Below are positions 51,451 through 62,016 of a stretch of 64,000 bases of DNA, piece after piece. Each line of letters starts with the position of its first letter. The stretch's first letter is position 1. Where the stretch lies: assembly GCF_030908385.1 (NCBI RefSeq), contig NZ_CP133091.1:2032128-2096127 (forward strand), read 5' to 3'. The notes beneath the pieces are model-generated. The model ran no database searches, had not been told where the DNA came from, and saw only the letters and a program-made list of their open reading frames with translations. Origin of the DNA: Mangrovimonas sp. YM274 (GTDB lineage Bacteria; Bacteroidota; Bacteroidia; Flavobacteriales; Flavobacteriaceae). The translations under genes and the position numbers were made by a program.

Positions 51451-52683
51451 TTGGAAAATAAAGTAAACAAACTCAAAATATTTAACGACCCAATTTACGG
51501 ATTTATTACTATTCCCAATTCGTTGATTTTTGATTTGATTGAACACAAATATTTTCAGCGCCTCAGAAGAATCACACAAATGGGGATGTCTTATTTAGTG
51601 TATCCCGGAGCACATCATACACGATTCCATCACGCGATTGGCTGTATGCATTTAATGCAAAAAGCCCTGAATGTACTACGTTTTAAAGGAGTTGAGATTT
51701 CTGAAGAAGAAGAAAACGCACTTTACATCGCCATTTTGCTACATGATATTGGGCATGGACCATTTTCGCATGCTATGGAGCATAGTATAGTAAACGGGGT
51801 TTCTCATGAAACCATTTCTTTGTTATTTATGGAGCGTTTGAATGAAGAATTTAACGGAAGTTTAACGCTTGCTCTAGATATCTTTAAAGGAAATTACCAC
51901 CGTCAATTCATGTGCCAATTAATCTCGAGCCAATTGGATATGGATCGATCGGACTATTTGAAACGTGATAGCTTTTACACAGGGGTGGCAGAAGGTAATG
52001 TAAACAGTGAACGTTTAATTACTATGTTTAATGTAGTTAATGACCAATTGGTGGTAGAAGAGAAGGCTATTTACAGTGTTGAGAAGTTTTTAATTGCTCG
52101 TAGATTCATGTATTGGCAGGTATACCTACACAAAACTGGATTGGTGGCTGAACAATTATTGACTCGTGTACTAAAACGAGCAAAAGAACTCACCAATTCT
52201 GGAGTTTATTTGAATGCGAGCAAACCGCTTTCTTACTTTTTGAAGAGAGAGGTGACCGTTGAAAATTTTAGCACAAATGATTTAGAGTTGTTTTCAAGAT
52301 TGGATGACAACGACATTATATCTGCAATGAAAGAGTGGCAATATCACGATGACTTCGTGCTGAGTAATTTAAGTAGCATGATTATCAATCGCGATTTGTT
52401 AAAGGTCAAAGTTAAAGAGGAAAGGATAAAGGAGAGTCAAGTACAAAAACGGTTAAAAAACTTAATGGAGGAGTACGGAATATCTGAGTATGAAGCTTCT
52501 TATTTTGTGTTTACAGGAGATATTTCCAATCAAGCCTATAATCATAAATATCAGCCCATTCAAATTCTCAAGAAAACGGGGAAGACAGTAAAAATAGGAA
52601 AGGCCTCGGGCCAGTTTCATATTAAAGCGCTGTCCAAACCCGTAACCAAATATTATATATGTTATCCTAAGGATAAAATGTGA
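51451..52683 (+). CDS. HD-domain phosphohydrolase (SAMHD1/dGTPase-like)
   Basis: The 410-residue protein has the HD signature: H60/H61 (TRFHHAIG), H98-D99 ([17 protein letters not shown]) and a later [17 protein letters not shown] carrying the fourth ligand. The N-terminal [13 protein letters not shown] is typical of this branch. Such enzymes hydrolyse dNTPs or related nucleotides. The C-terminal third is specific to the branch. The start is a TTG at 51451, since no ATG lies near. It is divergent from porX and followed by lpxD after 25 bp. Confidence 0.9.
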   Translation: MENKVNKLKIFNDPIYGFITIPNSLIFDLIEHKYFQRLRRITQMGMSYLVYPGAHHTRFHHAIGCMHLMQKALNVLRFKGVEISEEEENALYIAILLHDIGHGPFSHAMEHSIVNGVSHETISLLFMERLNEEFNGSLTLALDIFKGNYHRQFMCQLISSQLDMDRSDYLKRDSFYTGVAEGNVNSERLITMFNVVNDQLVVEEKAIYSVEKFLIARRFMYWQVYLHKTGLVAEQLLTRVLKRAKELTNSGVYLNASKPLSYFLKREVTVENFSTNDLELFSRLDDNDIISAMKEWQYHDDFVLSNLSSMIINRDLLKVKVKEERIKESQVQKRLKNLMEEYGISEYEASYFVFTGDISNQAYNHKYQPIQILKKTGKTVKIGKASGQFHIKALSKPVTKYYICYPKDKM

Positions 52684-52694
52684 CACATTTTTTC

Positions 52695-52702
52695 TATTTT
52701 TG
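52695..52702 (+). promoter_or_regulatory. -7 box directly before lpxD
   Basis: TATTTTTG matches TAnnTTTG and ends only six bases before the lpxD ATG. A start site at the normal distance would coincide with the start codon, giving a leaderless or nearly leaderless transcript. Confidence 0.45.
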
Positions 52703-52708
52703 CCACTG

Positions 52709-53740
52709 ATGAAATTTACAGCACTACAAATAGCAGAAGTTTTAGAGGGAGACGTCGTTGGAAATCCAGATGTAGAGGTCTATAAACTCTCTAAAATAGA
52801 GGAAGGAACAGAAGGTTCCCTTACCTTTTTGGCCAATCCAAAATACAAACCTTATATTTATTCAACTCAGGCATCTATAACCATTGTCAACCATAATTTT
52901 GTGGTGGATGAGCCTATTACAACTACCTTGATTAAGGTAGAGGATGCCTACAAATCATTTACGAAGCTTTTAGAATACTACAATCAAACAAAGCTAAGTA
53001 GAAAAAGCGGTATTGAACAACCAGCCTACATAGCGGAAACGGCCGAATATGGTGAGAGCATTTATGTAGGGGCCTTTTCTTACATTGGTGAAAATGTGAA
53101 AATTGGTGATAACGTTAAAATATACCCAAGTGCCTATATTGGAGACAATGTTACTATTGGAGACAATACTATCGTTTTTGCCGGAGCCAAAGTATATTCA
53201 GACTGTGTTATTGGAGCTAATTGTGTTATCAACTCTGGTGCTATTATTGGCGCAGATGGGTTTGGATTCGCACCTACTGAAAGTGGCGAATACAATAAGG
53301 TACCACAAATTGGAAACGTAATCATTGAAGATTTTGTAGACATAGGAGCTGCCGCAACTATAGATAGAGCCACGCTAGGATCTACAATTATTAGAAAAGG
53401 GGTGAAATTGGACAACCATATTCATATAGCCCATAACGTTGAAGTTGGAAAAAACACGGTGATTGCCGCCCAAACGGGAGTGGCAGGATCCACCAAAATA
53501 GGCCAAAATTGTCAGATTGGAGGACAGGTAGGGATTGCAGGCCATTTAAGTATAGGAAATAACGTTAAAATACAAGCGCAATCAGGGATTGGAAGAAATA
53601 TTAAGGACAATGAAGTGCTTCAGGGCTCTCCAGCCCTAGGATATGGCGAATACAACAAATCCTATGTGCACTTCAAAAACCTTCCTAAGATTGTAAAAGA
53701 TATAAACGAAATCGAAAAAAAGGTAAATGGCAATAATTAA
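52709..53740 (+). CDS. lpxD: UDP-3-O-acylglucosamine N-acyltransferase
   Basis: The 343-residue left-handed beta-helix acyltransferase adds the N-linked 3-hydroxyacyl chain to UDP-3-O-acylglucosamine in lipid A synthesis. It has a uridine-binding N-terminal domain ([16 protein letters not shown]) followed by hexapeptide repeats from about residue 100. The catalytic His lies in [11 protein letters not shown], with a C-terminal helix. The start is ATG 52709, preferred over a TTG at 52700 inside the -7 box. The gene overlaps lpxC-fabZ by 14 bp. Confidence 0.94.
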   Translation: MKFTALQIAEVLEGDVVGNPDVEVYKLSKIEEGTEGSLTFLANPKYKPYIYSTQASITIVNHNFVVDEPITTTLIKVEDAYKSFTKLLEYYNQTKLSRKSGIEQPAYIAETAEYGESIYVGAFSYIGENVKIGDNVKIYPSAYIGDNVTIGDNTIVFAGAKVYSDCVIGANCVINSGAIIGADGFGFAPTESGEYNKVPQIGNVIIEDFVDIGAAATIDRATLGSTIIRKGVKLDNHIHIAHNVEVGKNTVIAAQTGVAGSTKIGQNCQIGGQVGIAGHLSIGNNVKIQAQSGIGRNIKDNEVLQGSPALGYGEYNKSYVHFKNLPKIVKDINEIEKKVNGNN

Positions 53741-55133
53741 AACAGACGTTAAGCAAAAGACCATCGCAAAAGAGGTGTCTTTAACAGGTGTTGGGTTGCA
53801 TACGGGAAAAGATGTAACACTTACGTTTAAACCTGCTCCGGTAAACAATGGGTTTACTTTTGAAAGAGTAGATTTAGAGGGAAATCCTGTAATTGAAGCC
53901 GATGCTACGTACGTTACCAATACTCAAAGAGGGACGTGTTTAGAAAAAAATGGTGTTAAAATCCAAACCTCAGAACACGTTTTAGCAGCTTTGGTAGGAT
54001 TGGATTTGGATAATATTATTATTGAATTAAATGCCTCAGAACCTCCTATTATGGATGGATCATCAAAGTTTTTTATCGAAGCTTTGGAAAAGGCTGAAAT
54101 TGTAGAACAAGATGATTTCAGGGAAGAATATGTGGTAACTGAAATTATTTCCTATTCGGATGAAGAGTCGGGAAGTGAAATTATTGTAATGCCTGCAAAA
54201 GAGTATCAAATCACTACTATGGTTGATTTTGGAACGAAAGTATTGGGCACACAAAATGCGACATTGAATCATATTTCTGATTTTAAAGAAGAAATATCCG
54301 ATTCCCGCACCTTTAGCTTTCTACATGAATTGGAAATGCTTTTGGATCACGGCCTTATTAAAGGGGGCGATTTAAATAATGCGATTGTTTACGTTGACAA
54401 AGAATTATCGCCTCAAACCTTGGATAAACTCAAGGTAGCTTTCAATAAAGATGACCTTACCATCAAACCTAACGGTATTTTGGATAATTTAACCCTGCAC
54501 CATCCCAATGAGGCTGCTAGACACAAGCTACTTGATGTTATAGGGGATTTAGCTCTGGTAGGCACACATATCAAGGGTAAAATTATTGCCAATAAGCCTG
54601 GACATTACGTAAACACACAGTTTGCGAAAAAAATATCCAAGGTTATCAAGAACGAAAGACGCAACAATGTCCCTTCAATAGATTTAAATCAAACACCTTT
54701 AATGGATGTCAACCAAATTATGAGTATGTTACCTCATAGACAACCATTTTTGTTGATAGACAAAATATTTGAGCTTTCAGACAGCTGTGTTGTTGGGATG
54801 AAAAATGTGACCATGAACGAGCCTTTCTTTGCTGGACATTTCCCAGGTGCACCTGTGATGCCTGGTGTTCTTATAGTAGAGGCAATGGCACAAACAGGTG
54901 GTATTTTGGTGTTGAGCACGGTACCAGATCCTGAAAATTACCTTACGTACTTCATGAAAATTGACAAAGTGAAATTTAAACATAAGGTAGTACCAGGAGA
55001 TACCCTTATTTTTAAATGTGACTTGATCACACCTATAAGAAGAGGAATCTGTCATATGCAAGGGTATGCCTATGCAAATGGTAAACTATGTGCCGAAGCA
55101 GAATTAATGGCGCAAATTTCAAAGATTAAATAA
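53727..55133 (+). CDS. lpxC-fabZ: Bifunctional UDP-3-O-acyl-GlcNAc deacetylase / 3-hydroxyacyl-ACP dehydratase
   Basis: The 468-residue fusion is characteristic of Bacteroidota. The LpxC half (residues 1-~310) shows [14 protein letters not shown], the zinc ligand in [10 protein letters not shown], and [16 protein letters not shown] near its end. The FabZ half shows [14 protein letters not shown] and the dehydratase His/Glu in [14 protein letters not shown] and VEAMAQTGG. LpxC carries out the committed step of lipid A synthesis and FabZ draws on the same hydroxyacyl-ACP pool, so the fusion balances lipid A against fatty acids. It overlaps lpxD and precedes lpxA by 60 bp. Confidence 0.96.
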   Translation: MAIIKTDVKQKTIAKEVSLTGVGLHTGKDVTLTFKPAPVNNGFTFERVDLEGNPVIEADATYVTNTQRGTCLEKNGVKIQTSEHVLAALVGLDLDNIIIELNASEPPIMDGSSKFFIEALEKAEIVEQDDFREEYVVTEIISYSDEESGSEIIVMPAKEYQITTMVDFGTKVLGTQNATLNHISDFKEEISDSRTFSFLHELEMLLDHGLIKGGDLNNAIVYVDKELSPQTLDKLKVAFNKDDLTIKPNGILDNLTLHHPNEAARHKLLDVIGDLALVGTHIKGKIIANKPGHYVNTQFAKKISKVIKNERRNNVPSIDLNQTPLMDVNQIMSMLPHRQPFLLIDKIFELSDSCVVGMKNVTMNEPFFAGHFPGAPVMPGVLIVEAMAQTGGILVLSTVPDPENYLTYFMKIDKVKFKHKVVPGDTLIFKCDLITPIRRGICHMQGYAYANGKLCAEAELMAQISKIK

Positions 55134-55193
55134 TCTAAAATCTAAATTGAAAATTCAATTAGTAATGGATTTGATAACAATAAAAATCATAAA

Positions 55194-55979
55194 ATGAACC
55201 AACCTTTAGCATATGTGCATCCCGGTGCCAAAATAGCCAAAAATGTGGTTATTGAGCCATTTGCAACTATCCATAACAACGTGACTATAGGAGAAGGAAC
55301 CTGGATTGGAAGCAATGTTACCATTATGGAAGGTGCTAGAATTGGAAAAAACTGTAATATTTTTCCAGGAGCTGTAATTTCTGCAGTACCTCAGGACTTG
55401 AAATATAAAGATGAAGACACCCTAACCATTATTGGTGATAATGTTACGATTAGGGAATGTGTAACCATTAACAGAGGGACTTCAGACAGAATGAAAACTG
55501 TAGTTGGAAACAATTGTCTCATCATGGCTTACTGCCACATTGCCCATGACTGTATCGTGGGAGATAATTGTATTTTTTCTAACAACTCAACCTTGGCAGG
55601 ACATATTACTGTGGGAGATTATGTAGTATTGGCAGGAATGACTGCTGTACACCAATTTTGTTCTATTGGTAACCATGCATTTGTAACAGGAGGTTCCTTG
55701 GTAAGAAAGGATGTGCCTCCATTTGTAAAAGCTGCTAGAGAGCCTTTATCTTATGTGGGAATTAACTCCGTTGGATTAAGGAGAAGAGGGTTTTCAACTG
55801 ATAAAATCAGGGAAATACAGGACATATATAGAATCCTATATCAAAAAAATTACAATAATACTCAAGCTGCAGAAATTATCGAAGCGGAGATGGAGGCCAC
55901 TCCTGAACGTGATGAGATACTTCAATTTATTAAGGATTCTCAGCGTGGAATAATGAAAGGATATTTTAAATCAAATTAA
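55194..55979 (+). CDS. lpxA: UDP-N-acetylglucosamine O-acyltransferase
   Basis: The 261-residue left-handed beta-helix enzyme starts lipid A synthesis by 3-O-acylation of UDP-GlcNAc. Signatures are YVHPGAKIAKNVVIEPF, RECVTINRGT, the catalytic His in CHIAHDCIVGDN, GHITVGDY and a C-terminal helical domain with NSVGLRRRGFS. It lies between lpxC-fabZ and efp, 4 bp before efp, in a single operon. Confidence 0.96.
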   Translation: MNQPLAYVHPGAKIAKNVVIEPFATIHNNVTIGEGTWIGSNVTIMEGARIGKNCNIFPGAVISAVPQDLKYKDEDTLTIIGDNVTIRECVTINRGTSDRMKTVVGNNCLIMAYCHIAHDCIVGDNCIFSNNSTLAGHITVGDYVVLAGMTAVHQFCSIGNHAFVTGGSLVRKDVPPFVKAAREPLSYVGINSVGLRRRGFSTDKIREIQDIYRILYQKNYNNTQAAEIIEAEMEATPERDEILQFIKDSQRGIMKGYFKSN

Positions 55980-55983
55980 TTTT

Positions 55984-56550
55984 ATGGCAACTACATCAGA
56001 TATCAGAAACGGATTATGTATCAGATATAACAACGATATATACAAAATTATCGAGTTTTTACACGTAAAACCAGGGAAAGGTCCTGCTTTTGTAAGAACC
56101 AAAATGAAAAGTGTAACTACAGGAAAAGTTTTGGACAATACATTTTCTGCAGGGCACAAAATTGAGGATGTACGTGTTGAAACACACAAATTCCAATTTT
56201 TATATAACGATGGGGAGTATTATCACTTTATGAATACAGAAGATTATACTCAAATCCAGTTAGTAGAAGGCGCTCTTGACAGACCTGATTTGATGAAAGA
56301 AGGAGAAGTGGTAACGGTAATCATTAATACTGAAGATAATATGCCGTTATCTGTAGAAATGCCTGCTAGCGTTATTTTGGAAGTTACACATACAGAGCCT
56401 GGTGTTAAGGGAAATACAGCAACTAATGCTACCAAACCAGCAACTGTGGAAACTGGAGCTGAGATCAATGTTCCTTTGTTTATCAACGAAGGAGATAAGA
56501 TTAAAGTTGAAACTGACAAAGGAACTTATAAAGAGCGTATTAAAGAATAA
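55984..56550 (+). CDS. efp: Elongation factor P
   Basis: The 188-residue three-domain translation factor rescues ribosomes stalled on polyproline. The N-terminal KOW-like domain has VKPGKGPAFVRTK, whose lysine at the loop tip (near residue 34) fits the P-site tRNA. The two OB domains include EGDKIKVETDKGTYKERIKE at the end. It sits inside the lipid A operon, a common Bacteroidota arrangement. A partner modification enzyme is not seen. Confidence 0.96.
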   Translation: MATTSDIRNGLCIRYNNDIYKIIEFLHVKPGKGPAFVRTKMKSVTTGKVLDNTFSAGHKIEDVRVETHKFQFLYNDGEYYHFMNTEDYTQIQLVEGALDRPDLMKEGEVVTVIINTEDNMPLSVEMPASVILEVTHTEPGVKGNTATNATKPATVETGAEINVPLFINEGDKIKVETDKGTYKERIKE

Positions 56551-56556
56551 CCTTAA

Positions 56557-57498
56557 TTGAAATTCTCAAAAACATACAAGCTTAAAGAAATCGCAGCCTT
56601 AATTGGCTGTGATTTTATTGGTCCAGAAGATTTTCCTGTTCTAGGAATGAATGAAATTCATGTAGTAGAACCAGGCGATATAGTATTTGTAGATCATCCA
56701 AAGTATTATGATAAGGCCCTTAATTCAGCAGCCACTATTGTTTTAATTAACAAAGAAGTGGAATGCCCAGAAGGTAAGGCGCTGTTGGTAAGTGATGACC
56801 CTTTTAGGGATTTCAACAAATTGACACATCACTTCAAGCCTTTTCAAGCTTCTAATGCGGCTATCGCCTCTACAGCAAAAATAGGAGAGAATACTATAAT
56901 ACAGCCCAATTGTTTTATTGGCAACAATGTAACCATTGGTGATAACTGTATCATTCATTCCAATGTAAGTATATACGACGATGCCGTTATTGGTAACAAT
57001 GTAACCATACATGCAGGAACTGTTTTGGGGGCCAATGCCTTTTATTATAAAAAGCGCCCTGAAGGTTTTGACCAATTGTTGTCAGGAGGTAAAGTGGTGA
57101 TTATGGACAATGTTGACATTGGAGCCGCTTGTACCATCGACCGCGGTGTGACTGGAGATACTATAATAGGAGAAGGCTCTAAATTGGATAATCAAATCCA
57201 GATTGGCCATGACACGGTTATAGGAAAAAAATGTTTAATAGCCTCCCAAGCAGGTATTGCTGGTTGTGTGGTTATTGAGGACGAAGTTACCATTTGGGGA
57301 CAAGTAGGAAGCACCAGTGGAATAACAATAGGAGAAAAAGCTGTTATTCTGGCACAGTCTGGTGTAAGTAAATCGCTTGAAGGTCATAAAACCTATTTTG
57401 GCTATCCTGCAGAGGAATCAAGGCAAAAGCTTAAAGAGATGGCCATGATCAAACAGATACCTAAAATTTTAGACGATATCAAAAACATAAAGCAATGA
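56557..57498 (+). CDS. Second LpxD-like acyltransferase paralogue
   Basis: The 313-residue protein has the LpxD N-terminal domain ([18 protein letters not shown]) and many hexapeptide repeats ([20 protein letters not shown]). A catalytic His candidate is in [12 protein letters not shown], in line with LpxD. It is 30 residues shorter than the first copy and starts at TTG 56557. It follows efp by 6 bp and overlaps the next gene by 4 bp. It may add a different acyl group to lipid A or act on another nucleotide sugar; sequence alone cannot decide. Confidence 0.85.
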   Translation: MKFSKTYKLKEIAALIGCDFIGPEDFPVLGMNEIHVVEPGDIVFVDHPKYYDKALNSAATIVLINKEVECPEGKALLVSDDPFRDFNKLTHHFKPFQASNAAIASTAKIGENTIIQPNCFIGNNVTIGDNCIIHSNVSIYDDAVIGNNVTIHAGTVLGANAFYYKKRPEGFDQLLSGGKVVIMDNVDIGAACTIDRGVTGDTIIGEGSKLDNQIQIGHDTVIGKKCLIASQAGIAGCVVIEDEVTIWGQVGSTSGITIGEKAVILAQSGVSKSLEGHKTYFGYPAEESRQKLKEMAMIKQIPKILDDIKNIKQ

Positions 57499-57902
57499 CA
57501 GCAAAAGAATTTGTAACAAGTTTTTATAATTCAGATTTTGGAAGTGATGCCTTCAAGCCCTCCGAATTTTTCCATGAAGACTGCCAGTTGAATTGGAATA
57601 GTAGTACCGGCTTTAAGGAATTGAATTATTCTGAAATAGAATTGTTGTTCAAAAACTTTAGCAAAGCATATTCTTCAGCAAGAAATCAAATCAGTCATAT
57701 GCTACAAGATGGTAACTTCATAACCATCAGATACACCATGTATGTCCACCCAATTGAAACTCCCGATGAGGAAGAGCCGATGGCACATTTCATCACTATT
57801 TGGGAGTTAAAGGATGGCAAACTTTACAGAGGGCACGAGATAAGTCAATTAGCCGACGAAAGTCTTCCTAGTCTAAAATCCTTTTTGGAAATAAAACTTT
57901 AA
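57495..57902 (+). CDS. NTF2/SnoaL-like small protein
   Basis: The 135-residue alpha+beta barrel starts with a helix ([19 protein letters not shown]) and has a central [20 protein letters not shown], then long strands ([34 protein letters not shown]). This is the NTF2-like/SnoaL fold, used by many small ligand-binding proteins and isomerases. No conserved catalytic residues were recognised. It overlaps the second lpxD-like gene by 4 bp and is the last gene of the operon. Confidence 0.8.
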   Translation: MTAKEFVTSFYNSDFGSDAFKPSEFFHEDCQLNWNSSTGFKELNYSEIELLFKNFSKAYSSARNQISHMLQDGNFITIRYTMYVHPIETPDEEEPMAHFITIWELKDGKLYRGHEISQLADESLPSLKSFLEIKL

Positions 57903-57904
57903 AA

Positions 57905-57931
57905 AAACTTTTAATTAGGTGTTAAAAGTTT
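57905..57931. other. Inverted repeat before sucD
   Basis: AAACTTTTAA (57905-57914) and TTAAAAGTTT (57922-57931) form a ten-base palindrome with a seven-base loop. It begins 3 bp after the preceding stop and its right arm touches the sucD -7 box, so it may be an operator or a weak terminator. Confidence 0.5.
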
Positions 57932-57938
57932 ACTTTTG
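57931..57938 (+). promoter_or_regulatory. -7 box of sucD
   Basis: TACTTTTG matches TAnnTTTG and lies 35 bp before the start codon. The -33 region falls in the left arm of the inverted repeat. Confidence 0.5.
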
Positions 57939-57973
57939 TTGGTGCATTATTAAAAATAAAAAACTAGATATAA

Positions 57974-58846
57974 ATGAGTGTTTTAGTAAATAAAGATTCA
58001 AAAATTATAGTTCAAGGTTTTACCGGTAGTGAAGGTACTTTTCACGCTGGACAAATGATTGAATACGGAACAAATGTAGTAGGAGGTGTAACACCTGGTA
58101 AAGGTGGTCAAACACATTTGGACAAGCCTGTTTTTAACACAGTGGCAGAAGCTGTTACAGAAGTAGGTGCTGATACTACAATTATTTTTGTTCCACCTGC
58201 ATTTGCAGCTGATGCCATTATGGAAGCCGCTGATGCTGGTATTAAAGTTATCATTACAATTACTGAAGGAATTCCTGTAGCTGATATGATTAAGGCTGCA
58301 GACTATATTAAAGATAAAGATTGTAGATTGATTGGACCTAACTGTCCAGGAGTTATCACACCAGGTGAAGCTAAAGTAGGTATCATGCCAGGTTTTGTTT
58401 TCAAAAAAGGAAAAGTTGGTATCGTATCTAAGTCTGGAACGTTGACTTACGAAGCAGCAGACCAAGTTGTAAAGCAAGGTTTAGGAATTACTACTGCCAT
58501 TGGTATTGGAGGAGATCCAATTATTGGAACTACTACAAAAGAAGCTGTTGAGCTTTTAATTAATGATCCAGAAACTGAAGCCGTTGTAATGATTGGTGAA
58601 ATTGGAGGACAATTGGAAGCTGATGCTGCAAATTGGTACAAAGCTAGTGGAAGTAAAAAACCTGTTGTAGGTTTCATTGCTGGAGAAACTGCTCCTGCTG
58701 GTCGTACTATGGGACATGCTGGGGCTATTGTTGGAGGAAGTGACGATACAGCGCAAGCTAAAAAGAAAATCATGAGTGAATGTGGTATCCATGTAGTGGA
58801 TTCACCGGCAGAAATTGGTAAAAAAGTTGCCGAAGTTTTAGCATAA
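57974..58846 (+). CDS. sucD: Succinate-CoA ligase, ADP/GDP-forming, subunit alpha
   Basis: The 290-residue subunit has an N-terminal CoA-binding Rossmann domain ([16 protein letters not shown]), [20 protein letters not shown], and the phosphohistidine loop [10 protein letters not shown] (near residue 248). With SucC it links succinyl-CoA to nucleotide triphosphate in the TCA cycle. The beta subunit is not in this window, as is usual in Bacteroidota. It is a single-gene unit between its promoter and a terminator. Confidence 0.96.
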   Translation: MSVLVNKDSKIIVQGFTGSEGTFHAGQMIEYGTNVVGGVTPGKGGQTHLDKPVFNTVAEAVTEVGADTTIIFVPPAFAADAIMEAADAGIKVIITITEGIPVADMIKAADYIKDKDCRLIGPNCPGVITPGEAKVGIMPGFVFKKGKVGIVSKSGTLTYEAADQVVKQGLGITTAIGIGGDPIIGTTTKEAVELLINDPETEAVVMIGEIGGQLEADAANWYKASGSKKPVVGFIAGETAPAGRTMGHAGAIVGGSDDTAQAKKKIMSECGIHVVDSPAEIGKKVAEVLA

Positions 58847-58882
58847 AAACTGTTAAAATAAATATAAAACAAACTCGTTATC

Positions 58883-58919
58883 ATTCCGTTGGCTTATTTT
58901 AGTCAACGGAATTTTTTTT
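58883..58919 (+). terminator. Terminator after sucD
   Basis: ATTCCGTTG (58883-58891) pairs with CAACGGAAT (58904-58912), followed by eight T. A TTG at 58889 that opens the next reading frame lies inside the stem, so it is not the start of the M16 gene. Confidence 0.85.
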
Positions 58920-58948
58920 ATATCACCAAAACTAATCAAATCATTAGC

Positions 58949-61918
58949 ATGAGAAAATTTAATCTTCTTTACCTTTTGGTCTTCTTTCTGTTGGCGTTTA
59001 GCTGTAAGACAGAGAAAGGATCAGAAGTGGCTTATGCCATCGAAACTCACTACGACCCTAGCGGTCTTACTTATGAAACTGTAGCCAATGACCCAACGGG
59101 GTTACGCCTTTACACTTTGGAAAATGGCTTAAAAGTATATTTAAGTAAAAACAACGACGAGCCTAAAATCCAAACTTATATAGCAGTAAGAGCTGGCTCT
59201 AATTATGATCCCAAAGAATCTACTGGTCTAGCCCACTATTTGGAGCATATGGTGTTTAAAGGTACCGACGAGATAAGTGCCTTGGATTGGGAAAAAGAGA
59301 AAGTGTACTTAGAGCAAATTTCTGATTTATACGAAAAACATAGAGCAGAAACCGATCCTGAAAAGAAAAAGGAAATCTATAAAAAGATAGACGAAGTTTC
59401 TTTGGAAGCTTCTAACTATTGTGTTGCCAATGAATATGATAAAATGGTTAGTTCTTTGGGAGCTACAGGTACCAATGCGCATACTTGGTTTGAAGAAACG
59501 GTCTACAAAAACAAGATTCCTGCCAATGAATTGGATAAGTGGCTAGCTTTGGAAAGTGAACGTTTTAGCCAATTGGTGTTACGTTTGTTCCACACGGAAT
59601 TGGAAGCTGTATTTGAAGAGTTCAACAGAGGCCAGGATAGCGACTTTAGAAAATCCTATTTTGCAATGTTGGATGGCTTATTTCCTAATCATCCTTATGG
59701 ACAACAAACCACCATTGGAACGGGAGAACACTTAAAAAACCCTTCTATGGTTGATATCCATAATTATTTCAATAAATACTATGTTCCTAATAATATGGCC
59801 GTAGTGTTGGTTGGAGATTTGGATTTCGATGCTACAATTAAAAAAGTAAATGAAACTTTTGGCAAAATGGAGCGCAAGGAAGTTGTGCATCCAGAATTGC
59901 CAAAAGAAGAGCCAATTATCGCTCCTGTGGTAAAAGAGGTTTTTGGGCCTCAGTCTGAAAACATTTCAATTGCTTTCCGCTCGAAAGGAGTAAATACTGA
60001 AGAGGAAAAATTAGTGACCTTATGTGACATGATATTGGCTAACGGGAATGCAGGTCTAATCGATTTAAACTTGAACCAACAACAAGTTGTTCAATATGCA
60101 GGTTGTAGTCCTACCTTCCTAAATGATTATGGGTATCATGTTTTTAATGGAAGTCCAAAAGCAGGTCAATCTTTAGATGAAGTTAAAGATTTATTGTTAG
60201 CCCAAATTGAAAAGCTAAAAAAAGGGGAGTTTGAAGATTGGATGATCGATGCAGTTGTAAACGACCTTAAATTAAGTCAGACACAGCAATATGAGAACAG
60301 TACAGCTTTAGCGTCTATGTACTACAATGCCTTTATTCATCATGAAGATTGGAATGATAAAGTGAAATTCTTGGAGGATTTGAAAGGATACACCAAGCAA
60401 CAAGTGGTAGACTTCGCCAATCAGTTTTATAAAGACAACTATGTTGTTACTTACAAGCGTCAAGGTGAAGATAGTTCTATCGTAAAGGTTGAGAACCCTG
60501 GAATTACGCCTGTAAACCTGAATAGGGATAAGAGCTCAGAGTATTTAACAAACTTCAACAAAATAGAGCCACAACCATTACAGCCATTGTTTGTTAACTA
60601 TAAAGAAGCCATCAAAGAAGCTTCAACTAGCAATGGAATTGAAGTATCCTACATTGAAAATGAATTGAATGACTTATTTAATCTGAACATCATTTTCGAC
60701 ATGGGAAGTGATCATGATAAAAAATTAGGATTGGCTGTAGGATATTTGGAATATTTAGGAACTGATACTTACTCTGCCGAGGAGCTTAAAAAAGAATTCT
60801 ACAAGTTGGGAATCAATTACTATGTGAGCACAGGTTATGATAAATCTTATGTAGGTTTGAACGGTTTAAAAGAAAACCTACCTAAAGGTTTAGAGCTTTT
60901 AGAAAACTTATGGAGCAATGCAGTTGCTGATCAAGAATCCTACGATAAATATGTAGACAAAATCCTAAAGGGAAGAGAAGATGGTAAAACCCAAAAAGGC
61001 AACATTCTTCAAAATGGATTGATGAACTATGGGAAATATGGAGAAAATTCACGTCTAAGAAACATCATGCAAGCGGAAGAATTGAAAGCTCAAGATCCTC
61101 AAGAATTAGTAGATTTAGTGAAAGACTTAAGAAACTTTGAGCAGCGTATTTTCTATTACGGAAAGGATGTTGATGCAGCTGTAGCGGCCCTAAATAATTA
61201 CCACACCATTCCTTCAGAATTAAAGGCGTATCCAGAAGAAACTACATATATTGAACAAGAAACTGGAGGTAATGTTTATTTCGTTGATTTTGATATGGTA
61301 CAGTCTGAAATGTTATTCCTGGCTAAAGGAAAACCTTTCAATTCAGAAAACTTGGCAGCTTCAACTTTATTCAATACTTACTTTGGGAGCGGCTTGTCAT
61401 CCATAGTGTTTCAGGAAATTAGAGAATCGAAGTCTTTAGCATATTCTGCTTGGGCTAACTATAGCGATGCCTCTGAAAAGGATAAATCAAATTATGTTAG
61501 AGCCTACATAGGGACTCAAGCCAATAAAATGCCACAAGCGGTTGATGCCATGATGGAGTTAATGACCAACATGCCTGAAGCCGAAGAGCAATTTAATGCA
61601 GCTAAAGAGGCGGCATTAAAGAAAATAGCTGCAGATCGTATTACGAAAACCAGTATTTTCTGGAATTATGAGCGTTTAAAGAAAAGAGGTATCGATTACG
61701 ATAACAGAGAGGAAATCTATAATGCTATCCAAACTATGACAATGGAAGATTTGCGCAATTTCTTCAACGAAAATATTAAAGGCGAAAACTATAATGTTAT
61801 GGTAATTGGTAACAAAAAAGAAATCGATTTTAATGCCTTGTCCAAATTGGGAGAGGTTCAGGAAATGGATATTGATTATCTTTTCAACTACGAGAAACCA
61901 GAAGAAGTTAAGTTGTAA
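58949..61918 (+). CDS. M16-family (insulinase-like) metalloprotease lipoprotein
   Basis: From ATG 58949 the protein has 989 residues: a lipoprotein signal with Cys19 (LLAFSCKT), then the inverted zinc site H96-x-x-E99-H100 in GLAHYLEHMVFKGT and a distal glutamate in ELEAVFEEFNRG. A second, probably inactive M16 half follows from about residue 560, with FGSGLSSIVFQEIRESKSLA typical of the C-terminal clamp. Such proteases degrade peptides in the periplasm or at the outer membrane. It has its own terminator. Confidence 0.92.
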   Translation: MRKFNLLYLLVFFLLAFSCKTEKGSEVAYAIETHYDPSGLTYETVANDPTGLRLYTLENGLKVYLSKNNDEPKIQTYIAVRAGSNYDPKESTGLAHYLEHMVFKGTDEISALDWEKEKVYLEQISDLYEKHRAETDPEKKKEIYKKIDEVSLEASNYCVANEYDKMVSSLGATGTNAHTWFEETVYKNKIPANELDKWLALESERFSQLVLRLFHTELEAVFEEFNRGQDSDFRKSYFAMLDGLFPNHPYGQQTTIGTGEHLKNPSMVDIHNYFNKYYVPNNMAVVLVGDLDFDATIKKVNETFGKMERKEVVHPELPKEEPIIAPVVKEVFGPQSENISIAFRSKGVNTEEEKLVTLCDMILANGNAGLIDLNLNQQQVVQYAGCSPTFLNDYGYHVFNGSPKAGQSLDEVKDLLLAQIEKLKKGEFEDWMIDAVVNDLKLSQTQQYENSTALASMYYNAFIHHEDWNDKVKFLEDLKGYTKQQVVDFANQFYKDNYVVTYKRQGEDSSIVKVENPGITPVNLNRDKSSEYLTNFNKIEPQPLQPLFVNYKEAIKEASTSNGIEVSYIENELNDLFNLNIIFDMGSDHDKKLGLAVGYLEYLGTDTYSAEELKKEFYKLGINYYVSTGYDKSYVGLNGLKENLPKGLELLENLWSNAVADQESYDKYVDKILKGREDGKTQKGNILQNGLMNYGKYGENSRLRNIMQAEELKAQDPQELVDLVKDLRNFEQRIFYYGKDVDAAVAALNNYHTIPSELKAYPEETTYIEQETGGNVYFVDFDMVQSEMLFLAKGKPFNSENLAASTLFNTYFGSGLSSIVFQEIRESKSLAYSAWANYSDASEKDKSNYVRAYIGTQANKMPQAVDAMMELMTNMPEAEEQFNAAKEAALKKIAADRITKTSIFWNYERLKKRGIDYDNREEIYNAIQTMTMEDLRNFFNENIKGENYNVMVIGNKKEIDFNALSKLGEVQEMDIDYLFNYEKPEEVKL

Positions 61919-61935
61919 TAACCACAGGACAACGT

Positions 61936-61969
61936 AAAAAAACCTCACAACAATTTGTGAGGTTTTTTT
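61936..61969 (+). terminator. Terminator after the M16 gene
   Basis: AAAAACCTCACAA and TTGTGAGGTTTTT form a long stem around a short loop, ending in seven T. It lies 18 bp after the stop codon. Confidence 0.88.
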
Positions 61970-61991
61970 ATTTCTTGCAACTTGTAATTGC

Positions 61992-61999
61992 TATATTTG
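61992..61999 (+). promoter_or_regulatory. -7 box of fabG
   Basis: TATATTTG matches TAnnTTTG and lies 69 bp before the fabG ATG. Confidence 0.5.
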
Positions 62000-62016
62000 A
62001 CATTAATAAAATAGTG

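Noticed and set aside
57998-58477. A 159-residue minus-strand ORF inside sucD
   Set aside because: It is antisense to a complete, motif-rich sucD gene and has skewed composition rich in Cys, Asn and Ser.
58889-58948. A TTG start extending the M16 protease by 20 residues
   Set aside because: It lies in the sucD terminator stem and would place residues before a clean lipoprotein signal starting at 58949.
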